A stretch of 64,000 nucleotides of DNA from Hyphomonadaceae bacterium (GCA_016791445.1 JAEUMP010000007.1:1-64000); one strand, 5' to 3'; shown: positions 17,834-26,981, counted from the first letter of the stretch. Translations and numbers: made by a program. Notes: a model not told the origin generated them from the letters alone.

Positions 17834-18481
17834 ATGCGGGGGCGTGCAGCGATCCTTACGGCAATGATGACAGCCGGCTGTGCGACACCGGCTTTGCCGC
17901 GCGTGTCGTGGCCGACGACCTTGCCTTGGCCATCTGCGCGTCAGGAACCCCTCATACCGATTGCGCCGCTCGAGGCGTCGTCGACGCGCGACGTCAATTT
18001 CGGTCGTGATGTGAAACTCACACTGCCGAGCCGCCCCGGCTACCCGATCCCCTTCGAGGCGTCCCAGACCGTCGTCGCTCGTCACGAGAATCGCACCGTC
18101 GCCTTCCAGGCCGCGCTCTCACTCTCAGAAGCTGAAGCTCGCGTGACACTCGTCGCGCCCAGCGGACCGCGCATCCTGACCCTCTCGTGGACTGAAACCG
18201 GCGTCGCGGAGGATCGCACAATATTGGCGCCGGACCAGCTTCGCGGCGTCGACGTGCTGGCGGACATTTTCATGTGCCTGTGGCCAGCGGACACCGTGCG
18301 CGCCGCGCTCGCAGAACCCGCCACGCTTACATCCGCCGACGGCGTCCGCACGATCCGTTCCGCCGAGCGCACCGTGGTCGAAATCACCGAGGAGCCGGCT
18401 ACGGACGGCGCAACGCGCCATGTCCTGCGCAATCACGACCGGGGCTACTCACTCACCATCGTGACGCAGCGCGCCACATGA
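17834..18481 (+). CDS. Putative lipoprotein of the aryl polyene cluster (DUF3261-like)
   Basis: 215 residues from ATG 17834; an in-frame GTG at 17819, overlapping the halogenase stop, is an alternative. A short hydrophobic N-terminus ends in MTAGC, a weak lipobox with Cys at about residue 16, so lipid anchoring is likely but not certain. The rest is a beta-rich domain (VTLVAPSGPRILTLSW; GYSLTIVTQ). A protein of this sort accompanies LolA-like and MMPL genes in aryl polyene clusters, and I infer an outer-membrane role in pigment display. It overlaps the following ketosynthase by 4 bases. Confidence 0.65.
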   Translation: MRGRAAILTAMMTAGCATPALPRVSWPTTLPWPSARQEPLIPIAPLEASSTRDVNFGRDVKLTLPSRPGYPIPFEASQTVVARHENRTVAFQAALSLSEAEARVTLVAPSGPRILTLSWTETGVAEDRTILAPDQLRGVDVLADIFMCLWPADTVRAALAEPATLTSADGVRTIRSAERTVVEITEEPATDGATRHVLRNHDRGYSLTIVTQRAT

Positions 18482-19635
18482 GTGCTCGCGCCTACATACA
18501 AGACTTCTCCGTTGCATGCGCAGCAGGCGCTGATGCCGACGCCGTCGCGCGCGCCGTGTTCTCGGACGCGCCGCCAAAACTCCACACGACCGCTTCGCTG
18601 GTGGACGGACGGACGACCACAGTGGGACCGCTCGGATTCGAACCGGGATCACGCGAGGCCGCGCGCACCCGTTCCAATCGCCTTGTCGGGCACCTGCTCG
18701 ATCCCCTGCGGACGACGATTCAACAACGCCTCGCCACGCACAGCGCCGACCGCCTCGGTGTTGTCATCGGCACGTCCACGGCCGGCATGTTCGAGGGCGA
18801 AACCGCTTTGGCCGCGCGCAAGCGCGTTGGCGCCTGGGCCGCCGACTTTTCGTTTCGCGACCAGGAATTGAGCGATCCGGCGAACTTCGTCGCCGCCGCC
18901 GTCGGCGCGCGCGGGCCGGTATATGTGATTTCAACGGCGTGCACATCCGGGGGCAAGGCCATCGCCGCCGCCGCACGCCTCCTCGCAGCGCAGCTCTGCG
19001 ACACAGTGATATGCGGCGGTGTCGATACGCTGTGCGATCTTACGCTCAACGGCTTTTCGGCGCTGGAAAGCCTTTCCGAAACTGTTTGCAACCCCTTCAG
19101 CCGCAATCGTCGCGGCATCAACATCGGCGAGGGTGGCGCGCTCTATGTGCTGACGCGCGATGGCGGCCCCTTTGCGCTACTCGGCGCCGGCGAGAGTTCC
19201 GACGCCCACCACATCAGCGCACCCGAGCCCACAGGCGCCGGCGCAGAAGTAGCGATCCGACGGGCGCTTCTAAGAGCCGGCGATGCTGCCGCCGACATTG
19301 ACTTCATCCACCTCCACGGCACCGCCACGCGTCTCAACGATCAGGCGGAGTCCGCCGCGATCCATCGCGTGTTCGGCGATGACACGCCGGCGAGTTCCAC
19401 CAAGCCATTGACGGGTCACACGCTCGGCGCCGCCGGCGCCATCCAGACGGCGATCTGTCTTCTCGCCTTGCGCGACGGCGTTCTGCCGCCGCACCTCTGG
19501 GACGGCGAGCGGGACCCGGATCTTCCACACATTCGTCTCGCCGAAATCGCCGAGCGTGCTGACGTCCGACGCGTGCTCAGCGCAAACTACGCGTTCGGCG
19601 GCAACAACATCGCCCTGGTACTCGCCGCCGCATGA
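18478..19635 (+). CDS. Beta-ketoacyl-ACP synthase of the aryl polyene cluster (first)
   Basis: 385-residue type II ketosynthase with an intact Cys-His-His triad: Cys155 in ISTACTSGG, His280 in HLHGTATRLND and His314 in LTGHTLGAAGA. It probably performs chain extension of the polyene on ACP together with the second ketosynthase at 20834-22063; in characterised clusters two ketosynthases (ApeO/ApeR type) work with a chain-length-factor-like partner. ATG 18478 overlaps the previous stop (ATGA), and the dehydratase gene begins within its own stop region. Confidence 0.85.
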   Translation: MSARAYIQDFSVACAAGADADAVARAVFSDAPPKLHTTASLVDGRTTTVGPLGFEPGSREAARTRSNRLVGHLLDPLRTTIQQRLATHSADRLGVVIGTSTAGMFEGETALAARKRVGAWAADFSFRDQELSDPANFVAAAVGARGPVYVISTACTSGGKAIAAAARLLAAQLCDTVICGGVDTLCDLTLNGFSALESLSETVCNPFSRNRRGINIGEGGALYVLTRDGGPFALLGAGESSDAHHISAPEPTGAGAEVAIRRALLRAGDAAADIDFIHLHGTATRLNDQAESAAIHRVFGDDTPASSTKPLTGHTLGAAGAIQTAICLLALRDGVLPPHLWDGERDPDLPHIRLAEIAERADVRRVLSANYAFGGNNIALVLAAA

Positions 19636-20087
19636 ACGCCTCCTTCCCACCGATCCGCGAACTTGTACCGCATGAAGGAGCATTGCTGCTGATCGACGAG
19701 GTGCTGGCCTCGGACGACGACCACATCCGCGCCGTCGCCGTCGTGCGCAAGGATTGCCCCTTCTGGGTCCACGAGCGTGGCATTCCGGGCTACCTCGCCT
19801 TCGAATTCATGGCCCAGGCGATCAGCGCGCAGGACGGGCTGGAGCGCCGCAAGGCCGGGCAGGCGCCACAGCTCGGATTTCTGCTCGGCAGCCGGAAGTA
19901 CGCCGTCGCGACCGACTGGTTCGAGGACGGCGAGCGCCTGGAAATCACCGCGCGCGCAGTCCTGAACGAGGGGGAACTGCGGGCTTTCGCCTGCACAGTC
20001 TCGGGGCGCGGCAATCCGGGTTTGGCGACCGCCCTCGTGAACGTCTATCGTCCGGACGATCCGGCGGCGTTCGTCCGTGATTCCTGA
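19632..20087 (+). CDS. ApeP-like 3-hydroxyacyl-ACP dehydratase
   Basis: 151-residue single hotdog protein matching the aryl polyene dehydratase family: catalytic His14 in LVPHEGALLLID and Glu58 in LAFEFMAQAIS. It should remove water from 3-hydroxyacyl-ACP to create the conjugated double bonds. It overlaps the ketosynthase by 4 bases and precedes the ketoreductase by 12 bases, giving the usual KS-DH-KR-KS order of such clusters. Confidence 0.85.
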   Translation: MNASFPPIRELVPHEGALLLIDEVLASDDDHIRAVAVVRKDCPFWVHERGIPGYLAFEFMAQAISAQDGLERRKAGQAPQLGFLLGSRKYAVATDWFEDGERLEITARAVLNEGELRAFACTVSGRGNPGLATALVNVYRPDDPAAFVRDS

Positions 20088-20099
20088 GTTTTGAAGCGT

Positions 20100-20834
20100 A
20101 TGTCCGACCGCGCCCAACGTCCCGTCCTCGTCACCGGCGCCAGCAAGGGCATCGGACGGGCCGTCGCGCTGCGTCTTGGCCGCGAAGGCTACCCTGTCAC
20201 GGTCCATTACGGCGGCGACCGCGCGGGAGCCGAGACAACCCAACGCGAGATCGAAGCCGCCGGCGGCAAGGCCATGGTGATTGGCTTCGACACGACAGAC
20301 CGCGCCAAGACCGCCACCACGCTGGAAGCCCATCTCGCCGCTCACGGCCCCTTCTGGGGCGTCGTCCAGAACGCCGGCATCGCCCGAGACCGAGCGTTTC
20401 CGGCCATAGAGGGCGAGGACTGGGACATCGTCCTGCGCACCAATCTCGACGGCTTCTACAACGTACTCCACCCGCTGATGATACCGATGATCCGGCGGCG
20501 TGACGGCGGACGCGTCATCGCGATGTCGTCAGTTTCGGGCGTGATCGGCAATCGCGGCCAGGTGAACTACAGCGCCTCGAAGGCGGGCGTCATCGGAGCG
20601 GCAAAGGCGCTCGCAGTCGAGCTCGCGTCACGCAAGATCACGGTGAACTGCGTCGCGCCCGGCCTCATCGAAACGGCGATGACAGAGGACGTACGCGAGG
20701 AAGTGCTGGCGGCGATTCCGATGAAGCGCGTCGGTCAGGTCGACGAGGTCTCTGGTCTCGTTGCGTTTCTCATGTCTGACGAAGCCGCCTACATCACGCG
20801 TCAGGTCATCGGCGTGAACGGGGGGATTTGCTGA
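20100..20834 (+). CDS. FabG-like 3-ketoacyl-ACP reductase (ApeQ-like)
   Basis: Short-chain dehydrogenase, 244 residues from ATG 20100; a TTG at 20091 is also in frame. The NADPH motif TGASKGIG, NAG (91-93), and the Ser144-Tyr157-Lys161 catalytic set with Asn115 are all present, and the C-terminus VIGVNGGIC is typical of FabG. It reduces 3-ketoacyl-ACP in each polyene extension cycle. The next ketosynthase starts at its stop (TGATG). Confidence 0.88.
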   Translation: MSDRAQRPVLVTGASKGIGRAVALRLGREGYPVTVHYGGDRAGAETTQREIEAAGGKAMVIGFDTTDRAKTATTLEAHLAAHGPFWGVVQNAGIARDRAFPAIEGEDWDIVLRTNLDGFYNVLHPLMIPMIRRRDGGRVIAMSSVSGVIGNRGQVNYSASKAGVIGAAKALAVELASRKITVNCVAPGLIETAMTEDVREEVLAAIPMKRVGQVDEVSGLVAFLMSDEAAYITRQVIGVNGGIC

Positions 20835-22063
20835 TGGAGCGCCGCGTCGTCGTCACCGGCATGGCCGGCATCACATCGCTCGGCGCCGACTGGCAGAGCA
20901 TTTCCGCCGCCATGCACGAGGGCCGTACCGGCGTGAAGCGCATCGCGGAGTGGGAACGGCTGACCGATCTCTCCACCCGCCTCGGCGCACCGGCGGACTG
21001 GTTCACACACGAAGGCGTCTATCCGCGTCAGGCGGCGCGTTCTATGGGACGGGTCGCGGTGCTTTCGGTGAAGACCGCCGAACGCGCACTGGAACAAGCG
21101 GGCCTGCGTGACGATCCCGTGCTGAAAACCGGACGCACCGGCGTGGCGTGCGGCTCCTCATTCGGCTCCACGGCGCCGACGGTTGACTTCTTCCGCTTCC
21201 TCGAAACCGGCAAGGCAGGCCAGCTCAACGCGACGAGCTATATCCGCATGATGGGCCACACCGCGCCCGTAAACATAGCGGTGTTCTTTGGCCTCAAAGG
21301 GCGCGTGATCACGACGTCTTCCGCCTGCACTTCGGGATCGCAGGGCATCGGATCTGCGTTCGAGGCAATCCGCAACGGTCAGGCGGACGTGATGATCGCC
21401 GGCGGCGCGGAGGAGTTCTGCCCCACCATGACGATGGTGTTCGATCGTCTCTACGCCACCTCGACGCGCAATGACGACCCCAATGCCGCAAGCCGGCCGT
21501 TCGACAAGGATCGCGACGGCCTCGTCGTCGGCGAAGGCGCAGGCATTCTCATCCTCGAAGACCTCGAACACGCGCTGGCGCGCGGCGCGACGCCGCTGGC
21601 GGAAATCGTAGGCTATTCGACCAACTGCGATGGCGCGCACATCTCCCATCCGTCGCAGGAGACGCAGGTCGTCGTGATGCGCGAAGCGCTGGAGAGCGCG
21701 GGCATTCCCGCGAGCGAAATCAGCTTCGTTTCCGGCCACGGGACCTCGACCGAAGCGGGCGACATGGTTGAATCTAAGGCGACCGAAGAAGTCTACGGAA
21801 CCAATGTTCCCTTTCATACGCTCAAGGGCCATTTCGGCCACACACTGGGCGCGTGCGGCGCCATCGAGGCGTGGCTCGGCATCGAGATGATGCGCGAAAG
21901 CTGGCTGGCGCCGATCGCGAACTTCTCCAGTCCCGATCCGAAATGCGCGCCGCTTGACTTCATCGATGGCGCGGGCCGCCGTCTGGACGCCGCGTACTTC
22001 GCCTCCAACAACTTTGCCTTCGGCGGGATCAACACGTCCCTCATCTTCAAGCGCCTTTCGTGA
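20834..22063 (+). CDS. Beta-ketoacyl-ACP synthase of the aryl polyene cluster (second)
   Basis: 409-residue FabF-type ketosynthase with triad Cys165 (SSACTSGSQ), His302 (VSGHGTSTEAGD) and His336 (FGHTLGACGA). It is longer and closer to FabF than the first ketosynthase in this cluster, suggesting that one handles initiation or early cycles and the other later ones; which does which cannot be decided from sequence. Start ATG 20834 overlaps the ketoreductase stop. Confidence 0.87.
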   Translation: MERRVVVTGMAGITSLGADWQSISAAMHEGRTGVKRIAEWERLTDLSTRLGAPADWFTHEGVYPRQAARSMGRVAVLSVKTAERALEQAGLRDDPVLKTGRTGVACGSSFGSTAPTVDFFRFLETGKAGQLNATSYIRMMGHTAPVNIAVFFGLKGRVITTSSACTSGSQGIGSAFEAIRNGQADVMIAGGAEEFCPTMTMVFDRLYATSTRNDDPNAASRPFDKDRDGLVVGEGAGILILEDLEHALARGATPLAEIVGYSTNCDGAHISHPSQETQVVVMREALESAGIPASEISFVSGHGTSTEAGDMVESKATEEVYGTNVPFHTLKGHFGHTLGACGAIEAWLGIEMMRESWLAPIANFSSPDPKCAPLDFIDGAGRRLDAAYFASNNFAFGGINTSLIFKRLS

Positions 22064-22080
22064 CTAGCGGGAAAAACGCC

Positions 22081-22953
22081 ATGAAATCGAGCCTTCTGGC
22101 CTTTGCAGGCCTTGCCGCACTGTCGGCCCCCGCATTCGCGGAAGAAACGCAGCGTTCGTCCTATGCTCCCGAAGAGTCGCTGTGGGAACTGCGTCTTGGC
22201 GGAACAGGCCTCTGGGCGCCGGACTATCCGGGCGCCAATGAGGAAAGTTTCAACTGGGCGGCGGCGCCGATCTTCATCTACCGCGGAGACCGCATCCGGT
22301 TCGGCGAGTACGGCATGGCGCGCGCCATTGCGACCGAGACGAAGCGCTTCGAACTCGACCTCTCGGTCGACGCGGCCTACGCGGCGGAATCCGATGACAA
22401 CACCGCGCGTCGTGGCATGCCGGACATCGACTACCTGCTGCAGATCGGCCCGCAGGCGATCATCAATTTCAAGGACACCGGCTGGACCGCCAACGGCCGC
22501 GACGAGATCAAGCTGCGCATTCCTGTGCGCGGAGTTGCAGCAACCGACTTCCGGTCCATCGAACACGCTGGCTGGCTGGCGGAGCCAACACTTTCCTACC
22601 GTCACCGCTGGCCTGGTGAACGGCGCATGGGCGTGACCGCGAGCCTCTTTGCATCGTTCGCCGACGAGCAGTTGCAGGACTATTATTACGGCGTCGCGCC
22701 GCAGTTCGCTGCGCCAGGACGCCCGGCCTATGTCGCCGACGGCGGCTATCTTGGCGCGGGCATGAACATCTCCGCGACGCGCGAGATGCACGACAACTTC
22801 CAGATTTACCTGACATGGCAGGGCCGCAGCTTCGAGGGCGCGGCAAACCAGGACAGCCCGCTGCATCGCGCAGACTATACCTCGGCAGTCTCGGTCAGCT
22901 TCGTGTGGAAAATGCTCCGCAGCAAACGCCCGGCGCAGAACGACGACATGTAA
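22081..22953 (+). CDS. MipA/OmpV-family outer-membrane protein
   Basis: 290 residues with a clear signal peptide (MKSSLLAFAGLAALSAPAFA) and a beta-barrel-like mature part rich in alternating aromatic strands, beginning with LRLGGTGLWAPDYPGAN, the MipA/OmpV hallmark region, and ending in a C-terminal strand with aromatic residues. MipA links peptidoglycan synthases in E. coli and OmpV is an outer-membrane protein. Its presence right after the ketosynthase suggests a part in display or envelope adaptation for the pigment, but it could be a passenger. It converges with the glycosyltransferase gene, 9 bases apart. Confidence 0.75.
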   Translation: MKSSLLAFAGLAALSAPAFAEETQRSSYAPEESLWELRLGGTGLWAPDYPGANEESFNWAAAPIFIYRGDRIRFGEYGMARAIATETKRFELDLSVDAAYAAESDDNTARRGMPDIDYLLQIGPQAIINFKDTGWTANGRDEIKLRIPVRGVAATDFRSIEHAGWLAEPTLSYRHRWPGERRMGVTASLFASFADEQLQDYYYGVAPQFAAPGRPAYVADGGYLGAGMNISATREMHDNFQIYLTWQGRSFEGAANQDSPLHRADYTSAVSVSFVWKMLRSKRPAQNDDM

Positions 22954-22962
22954 CGTCGCGCC

Positions 22963-23745
22963 TCAGCGGCCGCGCATCAGCCGCATGGGTACGCGGACGG
23001 GCATCTGCACAAGCAGCCGGATGTGCATCCAGCTGATGCGCAGATTGTCCATCAGCATCCGGAAATTCGAGACATTCCCGTCCGGATAGACCACCCGCGT
23101 CTCCTGCGTCACGAAAGGCGCGCCACGCCAGTGCAGGTGGACCGCGATCTCCGTGTCGAAATCCATGCGATCGCCCACATGCTCCTGTGAAAGCAGCGGC
23201 TCGACAGCGGCCAGCGGATAGAGCCTGAAACCGCACATGCTGTCGGTGATGTCGAAAGACAGCGTCTCGATCCACACGCAGACGTGCGTCACATACCGAC
23301 CGAGTTTCCGCGCGCGCGGCACAGAAGCGTCGTAGATGGGAACCCCGCAGATTACCGATGCAGGGTGCGCCTCAGCGTGCGCGAGGAACTTCGGCGCGTC
23401 TGCAAGATCGTGCTGCCCGTCCGCATCCACCTGCAGGGCATGTGTGTACCCGGCGGCGATGGCGGCGCGGAACCCGGTCTTGATGGCCGCGCCCTTGCCG
23501 CCGTTCACGTCGCGCCGGATCACCGCGACCGAACGCTCCACATTCGCCAACGCGGCGATGGCGCTGCGCGCTTCGGCCTCGTTGCCGTCGTCGACCACAA
23601 ACACAGGCAGCCCGAGTTCCACCAGAGCGCCTACGACGCCGCCCAATCGGGCCACATGGCGATAGCTCGGCACGATCGCGCAGGGTCGAAAGGCGTTCAG
23701 TTCCTGACTTCCGGCCGGCTCCCCCGCCTTCGTGATCGTCTTCAT
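22963..23745 (-). CDS. Family 2 glycosyltransferase, likely of the aryl polyene cluster
   Basis: 260 residues from the ATG complement at 23745 (MKTITKAGE). GT-A fold motifs are IVPSYRH, VVDDGN, GKGAAIKTG, and the metal-binding DADGQH. In E. coli-type clusters the corresponding glycosyltransferase is fused to an HtrB-like acyltransferase; here it is separate and on the opposite strand to all other cluster genes, with the acyltransferase at 10842-11801. I infer that it attaches a sugar to the pigment or its lipid anchor. Confidence 0.8.
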   Translation of the reverse strand: MKTITKAGEPAGSQELNAFRPCAIVPSYRHVARLGGVVGALVELGLPVFVVDDGNEAEARSAIAALANVERSVAVIRRDVNGGKGAAIKTGFRAAIAAGYTHALQVDADGQHDLADAPKFLAHAEAHPASVICGVPIYDASVPRARKLGRYVTHVCVWIETLSFDITDSMCGFRLYPLAAVEPLLSQEHVGDRMDFDTEIAVHLHWRGAPFVTQETRVVYPDGNVSNFRMLMDNLRISWMHIRLLVQMPVRVPMRLMRGR

Positions 23746-23850
23746 CTCACCACCGTAACGACGGATTGTCGCCGAAACGGGTCGCAACTATAACCGCGCT
23801 TCGCCGGGCCGGATCGGACCCGTCGGATTCATCAATGAGGGGACAGTCCC

Positions 23851-24285
23851 ATGAAGATCAAGGCTTTCGCGCTCGCGTTTGCGCTCGCTCTCGCCATGGC
23901 GGTGGCGCCGACGGCCGCCGACGCCAAGGGCCGGCGCAATGTTCAGGTCTGGAAGATCGCGGACTTCGAGAACAACGCCGAGTATATGGCGCGGCTCGAA
24001 GGCTTCCGGTTCCAGTGGGGCGGCGGCAGCGGCGCGTCCATGGGCACGACCGAATCCCGACGCGCCACCAACGGTCTCGGGAAGTCCGATGAACAGGCCT
24101 GCCAGTGGGCGCTGCTGAGCGCCCTTCTCGCCATCAAGGCCGACGCACAAGCGCGCGGCGGTTCGCGGGTGGTCAACCTGCGCTCGTTCGCGGAGAACAC
24201 GGACTTCGTGTCGACGACTGAATACCAATGCGTCTCGGGCGCGACGAACTCCCGAGTTTACATCCGCGGCACCATCGTCCGCTGA
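23851..24285 (+). CDS. Small exported protein of unknown function
   Basis: 144 residues with a strong signal peptide (KIKAFALAFALALAMAVAPTAADA, cleavage near residue 25) and an SD (GAGGGG) before ATG 23851. The mature domain has two cysteines (in QACQWALL and YQCVSGA) that could form a disulfide, and a RVVNLRSF core. It resembles small secreted proteins often mislabelled in databases as excinuclease subunits; no DNA repair role is credible. It has its own terminator and is probably independent of the pigment genes around it. Confidence 0.7.
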   Translation: MKIKAFALAFALALAMAVAPTAADAKGRRNVQVWKIADFENNAEYMARLEGFRFQWGGGSGASMGTTESRRATNGLGKSDEQACQWALLSALLAIKADAQARGGSRVVNLRSFAENTDFVSTTEYQCVSGATNSRVYIRGTIVR

Positions 24286-24307
24286 GTGGCTCGGAATGGT
24301 CTGATGA

Positions 24308-24340
24308 CGGCCCCGGCGCCCGCCGGGGCCGTTGTTCGTT
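24308..24340 (+). terminator. Probable terminator after the exported protein gene
   Basis: Perfect 10-bp GC stem (24308-24317 CGGCCCCGGC with 24322-24331) and a 4-base loop, followed by a modest T-rich tail, TTGTTCGTT, 22 bases after the stop codon. Confidence 0.65.
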
Positions 24341-24424
24341 CTGGATGACCGCGCACTACCGCAGCGAACGACCGTCACGCCCTTGTGAGGGGCATCGGCG
24401 CCTGTAGTATCGCGGCGGGCAATC

Positions 24425-25108
24425 ATGACTGACGCGATCTCGTTCGCGACACAGGGCGATATGAATATCCTCGCAATTGCGGATTTCGCGGCCATCGTCG
24501 TCGCGCCCGGCATGCCGGAAACGGTGCACGGTCGCGCGCGCGGCATGGATGCCATCCCAATGGCCTTGCGCCGGCGCATGAGCCGGTTCGAGACAGGCGC
24601 TGTCCGCTGCGCGCTGGGATTGATCGAGCCCGGCGCTGACGAAACGCTGATCCTTGCCTCACGCTATGGCGGCATGACGACGGCGTTCGGGCTGCTGGAA
24701 AGTCTCGCCGCACGCGAGATCCTCTCCCCCTCGGACTTTTCCATTTCCGTGCACAATGCAGCCCCTGGGCTCGCCAGCCAGATTGCGCGCAACAGGGCGG
24801 GACACACGGCCGTCGCCGCGGACACACACACCTTCCACGCGGCGCTGACCGAGGCGGCAGCACGGCTGTGCGACGGCGAACGCGCCGTCACCGTGATTTT
24901 CGCCGAACAACCCCTGCCGGGCGTCTATGCGGAAGTGGAGGAGCCGGACGATCCGCGGGAAGTCTGGCTTGCGGTACAGTTGCACGCCAATGGTGAGAAT
25001 GCAGACAATGCGCACGCTCTCGGCCCGGGGCGGCGCGGCGCCTGCGCCCTCGTCGAGGCGCTCGAACGCGGCGAGCGCCGTATCTGCTGGCGCACGGGCG
25101 CGCCGTGA
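24425..25108 (+). CDS. Ketosynthase-like N-terminal-domain protein (chain-length-factor-like, ApeC type)
   Basis: 227 residues, about half a ketosynthase. It has the SVHNAAPGLASQIA motif of the stand-alone beta-ketoacyl-synthase N-terminal family (PF13723 type), in which the thiol nucleophile is absent. In characterised aryl polyene systems such proteins pair with an intact ketosynthase. An internal ATG at 24461 could be the start instead of 24425. Its stop overlaps the GTG start of the next acyltransferase gene. Confidence 0.78.
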   Translation: MTDAISFATQGDMNILAIADFAAIVVAPGMPETVHGRARGMDAIPMALRRRMSRFETGAVRCALGLIEPGADETLILASRYGGMTTAFGLLESLAAREILSPSDFSISVHNAAPGLASQIARNRAGHTAVAADTHTFHAALTEAAARLCDGERAVTVIFAEQPLPGVYAEVEEPDDPREVWLAVQLHANGENADNAHALGPGRRGACALVEALERGERRICWRTGAP

Positions 25109-25875
25109 TCGCCGCACTGGACCGGCTCTGGCGTCTCATCGCCACCGGCATTTCCTTCGCACTCTTCGGTCTCGGCGGCGTGCTGATGGCGCTCGTCGTC
25201 TATCCGCTGATGACTCTGGTCATCCGGAACCGCAGCCGGCGTGAGGAACTGGCGCAGTGGAGCGTTCACCTCCTGTGGGCGTTCTTCGTTTGGATCATGA
25301 AGACGCTCGGCGTCCTGACCTATGAATGCCGCGGGAAGGATATCCTTCGTGCGGACACGGGCACGATCGTCGTCGCCAACCATCCCTCCTTGATCGACGT
25401 CGTCTTCCTGATGTCCTTCATGCGCCGCTCACAGGCGGTGGTGAAGGAGGGCGTCTGGAAGAACCCTTTCATGGCCGGCGTCGTCCGCGCGACGAACTAC
25501 ATCCCGAACCTCGGGGACCCTGAACGGCTGGTGGCTGATTGCGCCAACGTGCTGCGCGCCGGGAAGAACTTGTGCATCTTTCCGGAGGGCTCGCGCACGG
25601 TTCCCGGCCAACCGCGCCGGTTCCAGCGGGGCTTCGCCTACGCCGCCATCGCCGCCAACGCCCCGATCCGGATCTGCACCATCGTCTGCGACCCGCCGAC
25701 CCTGCTCAAGGGCGAGCCCTGGCACCGGATTCCCACACGCCGCCCGCATTGGCTCATCACGGTCCATGAGCGCATTGAGCCGCCCCCCGGGACTGGATAT
25801 GACAAGGGCCCCATGGGGGTCCGGAAGCTGACCGCACAGGTGGAAGCCCGGATTGAGGAGCTGTTGCAGGCATGA
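25105..25875 (+). CDS. PlsC-like 1-acylglycerol-3-phosphate acyltransferase (ApeD-like)
   Basis: 256 residues, GTG start overlapping the preceding stop. The acyltransferase motifs NHPSLID (HxxxxD), FPEGSRT and an N-terminal pair of membrane helices are visible. It is distinct from the HtrB-like enzyme at 10842 and belongs to the PlsC branch, as expected for the second acyltransferase of an aryl polyene cluster, probably building the lipid anchor. It overlaps the first ACP gene by 4 bases. Confidence 0.83.
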   Translation: MIAALDRLWRLIATGISFALFGLGGVLMALVVYPLMTLVIRNRSRREELAQWSVHLLWAFFVWIMKTLGVLTYECRGKDILRADTGTIVVANHPSLIDVVFLMSFMRRSQAVVKEGVWKNPFMAGVVRATNYIPNLGDPERLVADCANVLRAGKNLCIFPEGSRTVPGQPRRFQRGFAYAAIAANAPIRICTIVCDPPTLLKGEPWHRIPTRRPHWLITVHERIEPPPGTGYDKGPMGVRKLTAQVEARIEELLQA

Positions 25876-26129
25876 GCGACATCGAAGCGGACCTGAAGAC
25901 CATGATCGTCGAGATCCTGGGTCTTGAAGACGTCCGGCCGGAGGAAATCGGCTCCGAGGAGAACCTTTTCGACGACAGTGGCCTTGCCCTCGATTCCATC
26001 GACGCGCTGGAGCTCGGGGTGTCCATCCAGAAGAAGTACGGCATCAAGATCGACCCGCAGGACAAGAGCATCAATGAGCATTTCAAGAGCGTCCGCTCCC
26101 TCGCCGATTTCATCCGCAAGGGCAGCTGA
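25872..26129 (+). CDS. Acyl carrier protein (first of a pair)
   Basis: 85-residue acidic ACP with the phosphopantetheine attachment Ser in GLALDSIDALEL. It is followed by a second, different ACP, the ApeE/ApeF arrangement of aryl polyene clusters in which one carries starter/extender units. No phosphopantetheinyl transferase gene is in the window, so activation depends on one encoded elsewhere. Confidence 0.88.
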   Translation: MSDIEADLKTMIVEILGLEDVRPEEIGSEENLFDDSGLALDSIDALELGVSIQKKYGIKIDPQDKSINEHFKSVRSLADFIRKGS

Positions 26130-26163
26130 CGGCGCGCGAGACGAAGAAATGCCGGGGGCGGAA

Positions 26164-26412
26164 ATGACGAAGGACGAGATATATCGCGAGATCGTTGAGT
26201 ACCTCACCGGGACCTTCGAGGTGCCCGCGGCGAAGATAAAGCCTGAGGCGCTGCTGATGGATGATCTCGACCTGGATTCCATCGACGCCGTCGATCTCAT
26301 GGTGAAGCTGCAGGAAACGACCGGGCGCAAGGTGTCGGCCGACCAGTTCGAGAACATTCGCACCGTCGACGATCTCGTCGTGCTCGTGAACACGCTTCAG
26401 TCGGCGCGATGA
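26164..26412 (+). CDS. Acyl carrier protein (second of a pair)
   Basis: 82 residues from ATG 26164, preferred over ATG 26149 because GGGGGCGGAA lies just before it. Attachment Ser is in LDLDSIDAVDL. The sequence differs clearly from the first ACP, so the two are likely specialised. It overlaps the membrane protein gene by 4 bases. Confidence 0.88.
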   Translation: MTKDEIYREIVEYLTGTFEVPAAKIKPEALLMDDLDLDSIDAVDLMVKLQETTGRKVSADQFENIRTVDDLVVLVNTLQSAR

Positions 26413-26981
26413 AACTGTCGCCCTCAGCGCTGGCGCTGGCGGCGTTCTCGATCGCCTATCCCATACTCGCGATGATCGCGATCCGCACGATCGGACCGTG
26501 GCCGGTCGTCGGGCTGCTATGCGCGATGCTCGTCCTGCGCAGCGTCGTGGATGTTTTCGGCGCGGCGTCGTCGCCGTTGACGCTGGCATTGCTGGCGGTG
26601 GCGGTCGCTGTTGGCGGGTTTTCCGCGTTCGATCCGGAGCGCGCGGTGCGGCTCTATCCGGTGTTCATGAACGCGGCGATGCTCACGGCTTTCGCGCTGA
26701 CGCTGGCGCGCCCGCCGTCGATGATCGAACGCTTCGCGCGGGTCACCGAGCCGGACCTGCCGCCAAGCGGCGTGCGCTATACACGCCACGTCACAACCGC
26801 GTGGTGTCTCTTCTTCATCGCCAACGGCTCCATCGCGCTGTGGACGGCGCTGTTCGCCGACCTTCAAGTATGGGCGCTCTACAACGGTCTCATTGCCTAT
26901 CTCGCGATGGGCGCGCTCTTTGCGATCGAATTTGTCATCCGCGGCCGTGTGAAGGCGCGCGATGCGCTGGAACACTCATGA
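26409..26981 (+). CDS. Polytopic membrane protein of the aryl polyene cluster (COG4648, ApeG-like)
   Basis: 190 residues with about five hydrophobic helices and a conserved TRHVTTAWCLFFIANGSIA segment. Proteins of this type sit between the ACPs and the AMP-ligase in aryl polyene clusters; biochemical role unknown, possibly membrane assembly of the synthase. Start and stop both overlap neighbours by 4 bases. Confidence 0.78.
   Translation: MKLSPSALALAAFSIAYPILAMIAIRTIGPWPVVGLLCAMLVLRSVVDVFGAASSPLTLALLAVAVAVGGFSAFDPERAVRLYPVFMNAAMLTAFALTLARPPSMIERFARVTEPDLPPSGVRYTRHVTTAWCLFFIANGSIALWTALFADLQVWALYNGLIAYLAMGALFAIEFVIRGRVKARDALEHS

Noticed and set aside
18634-18644. tRNA T-loop-like string GGATTCGAACC on the plus strand
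   Set aside because: The flanking bases do not form a T-stem, acceptor or anticodon stem, and it lies within the ketosynthase coding frame.
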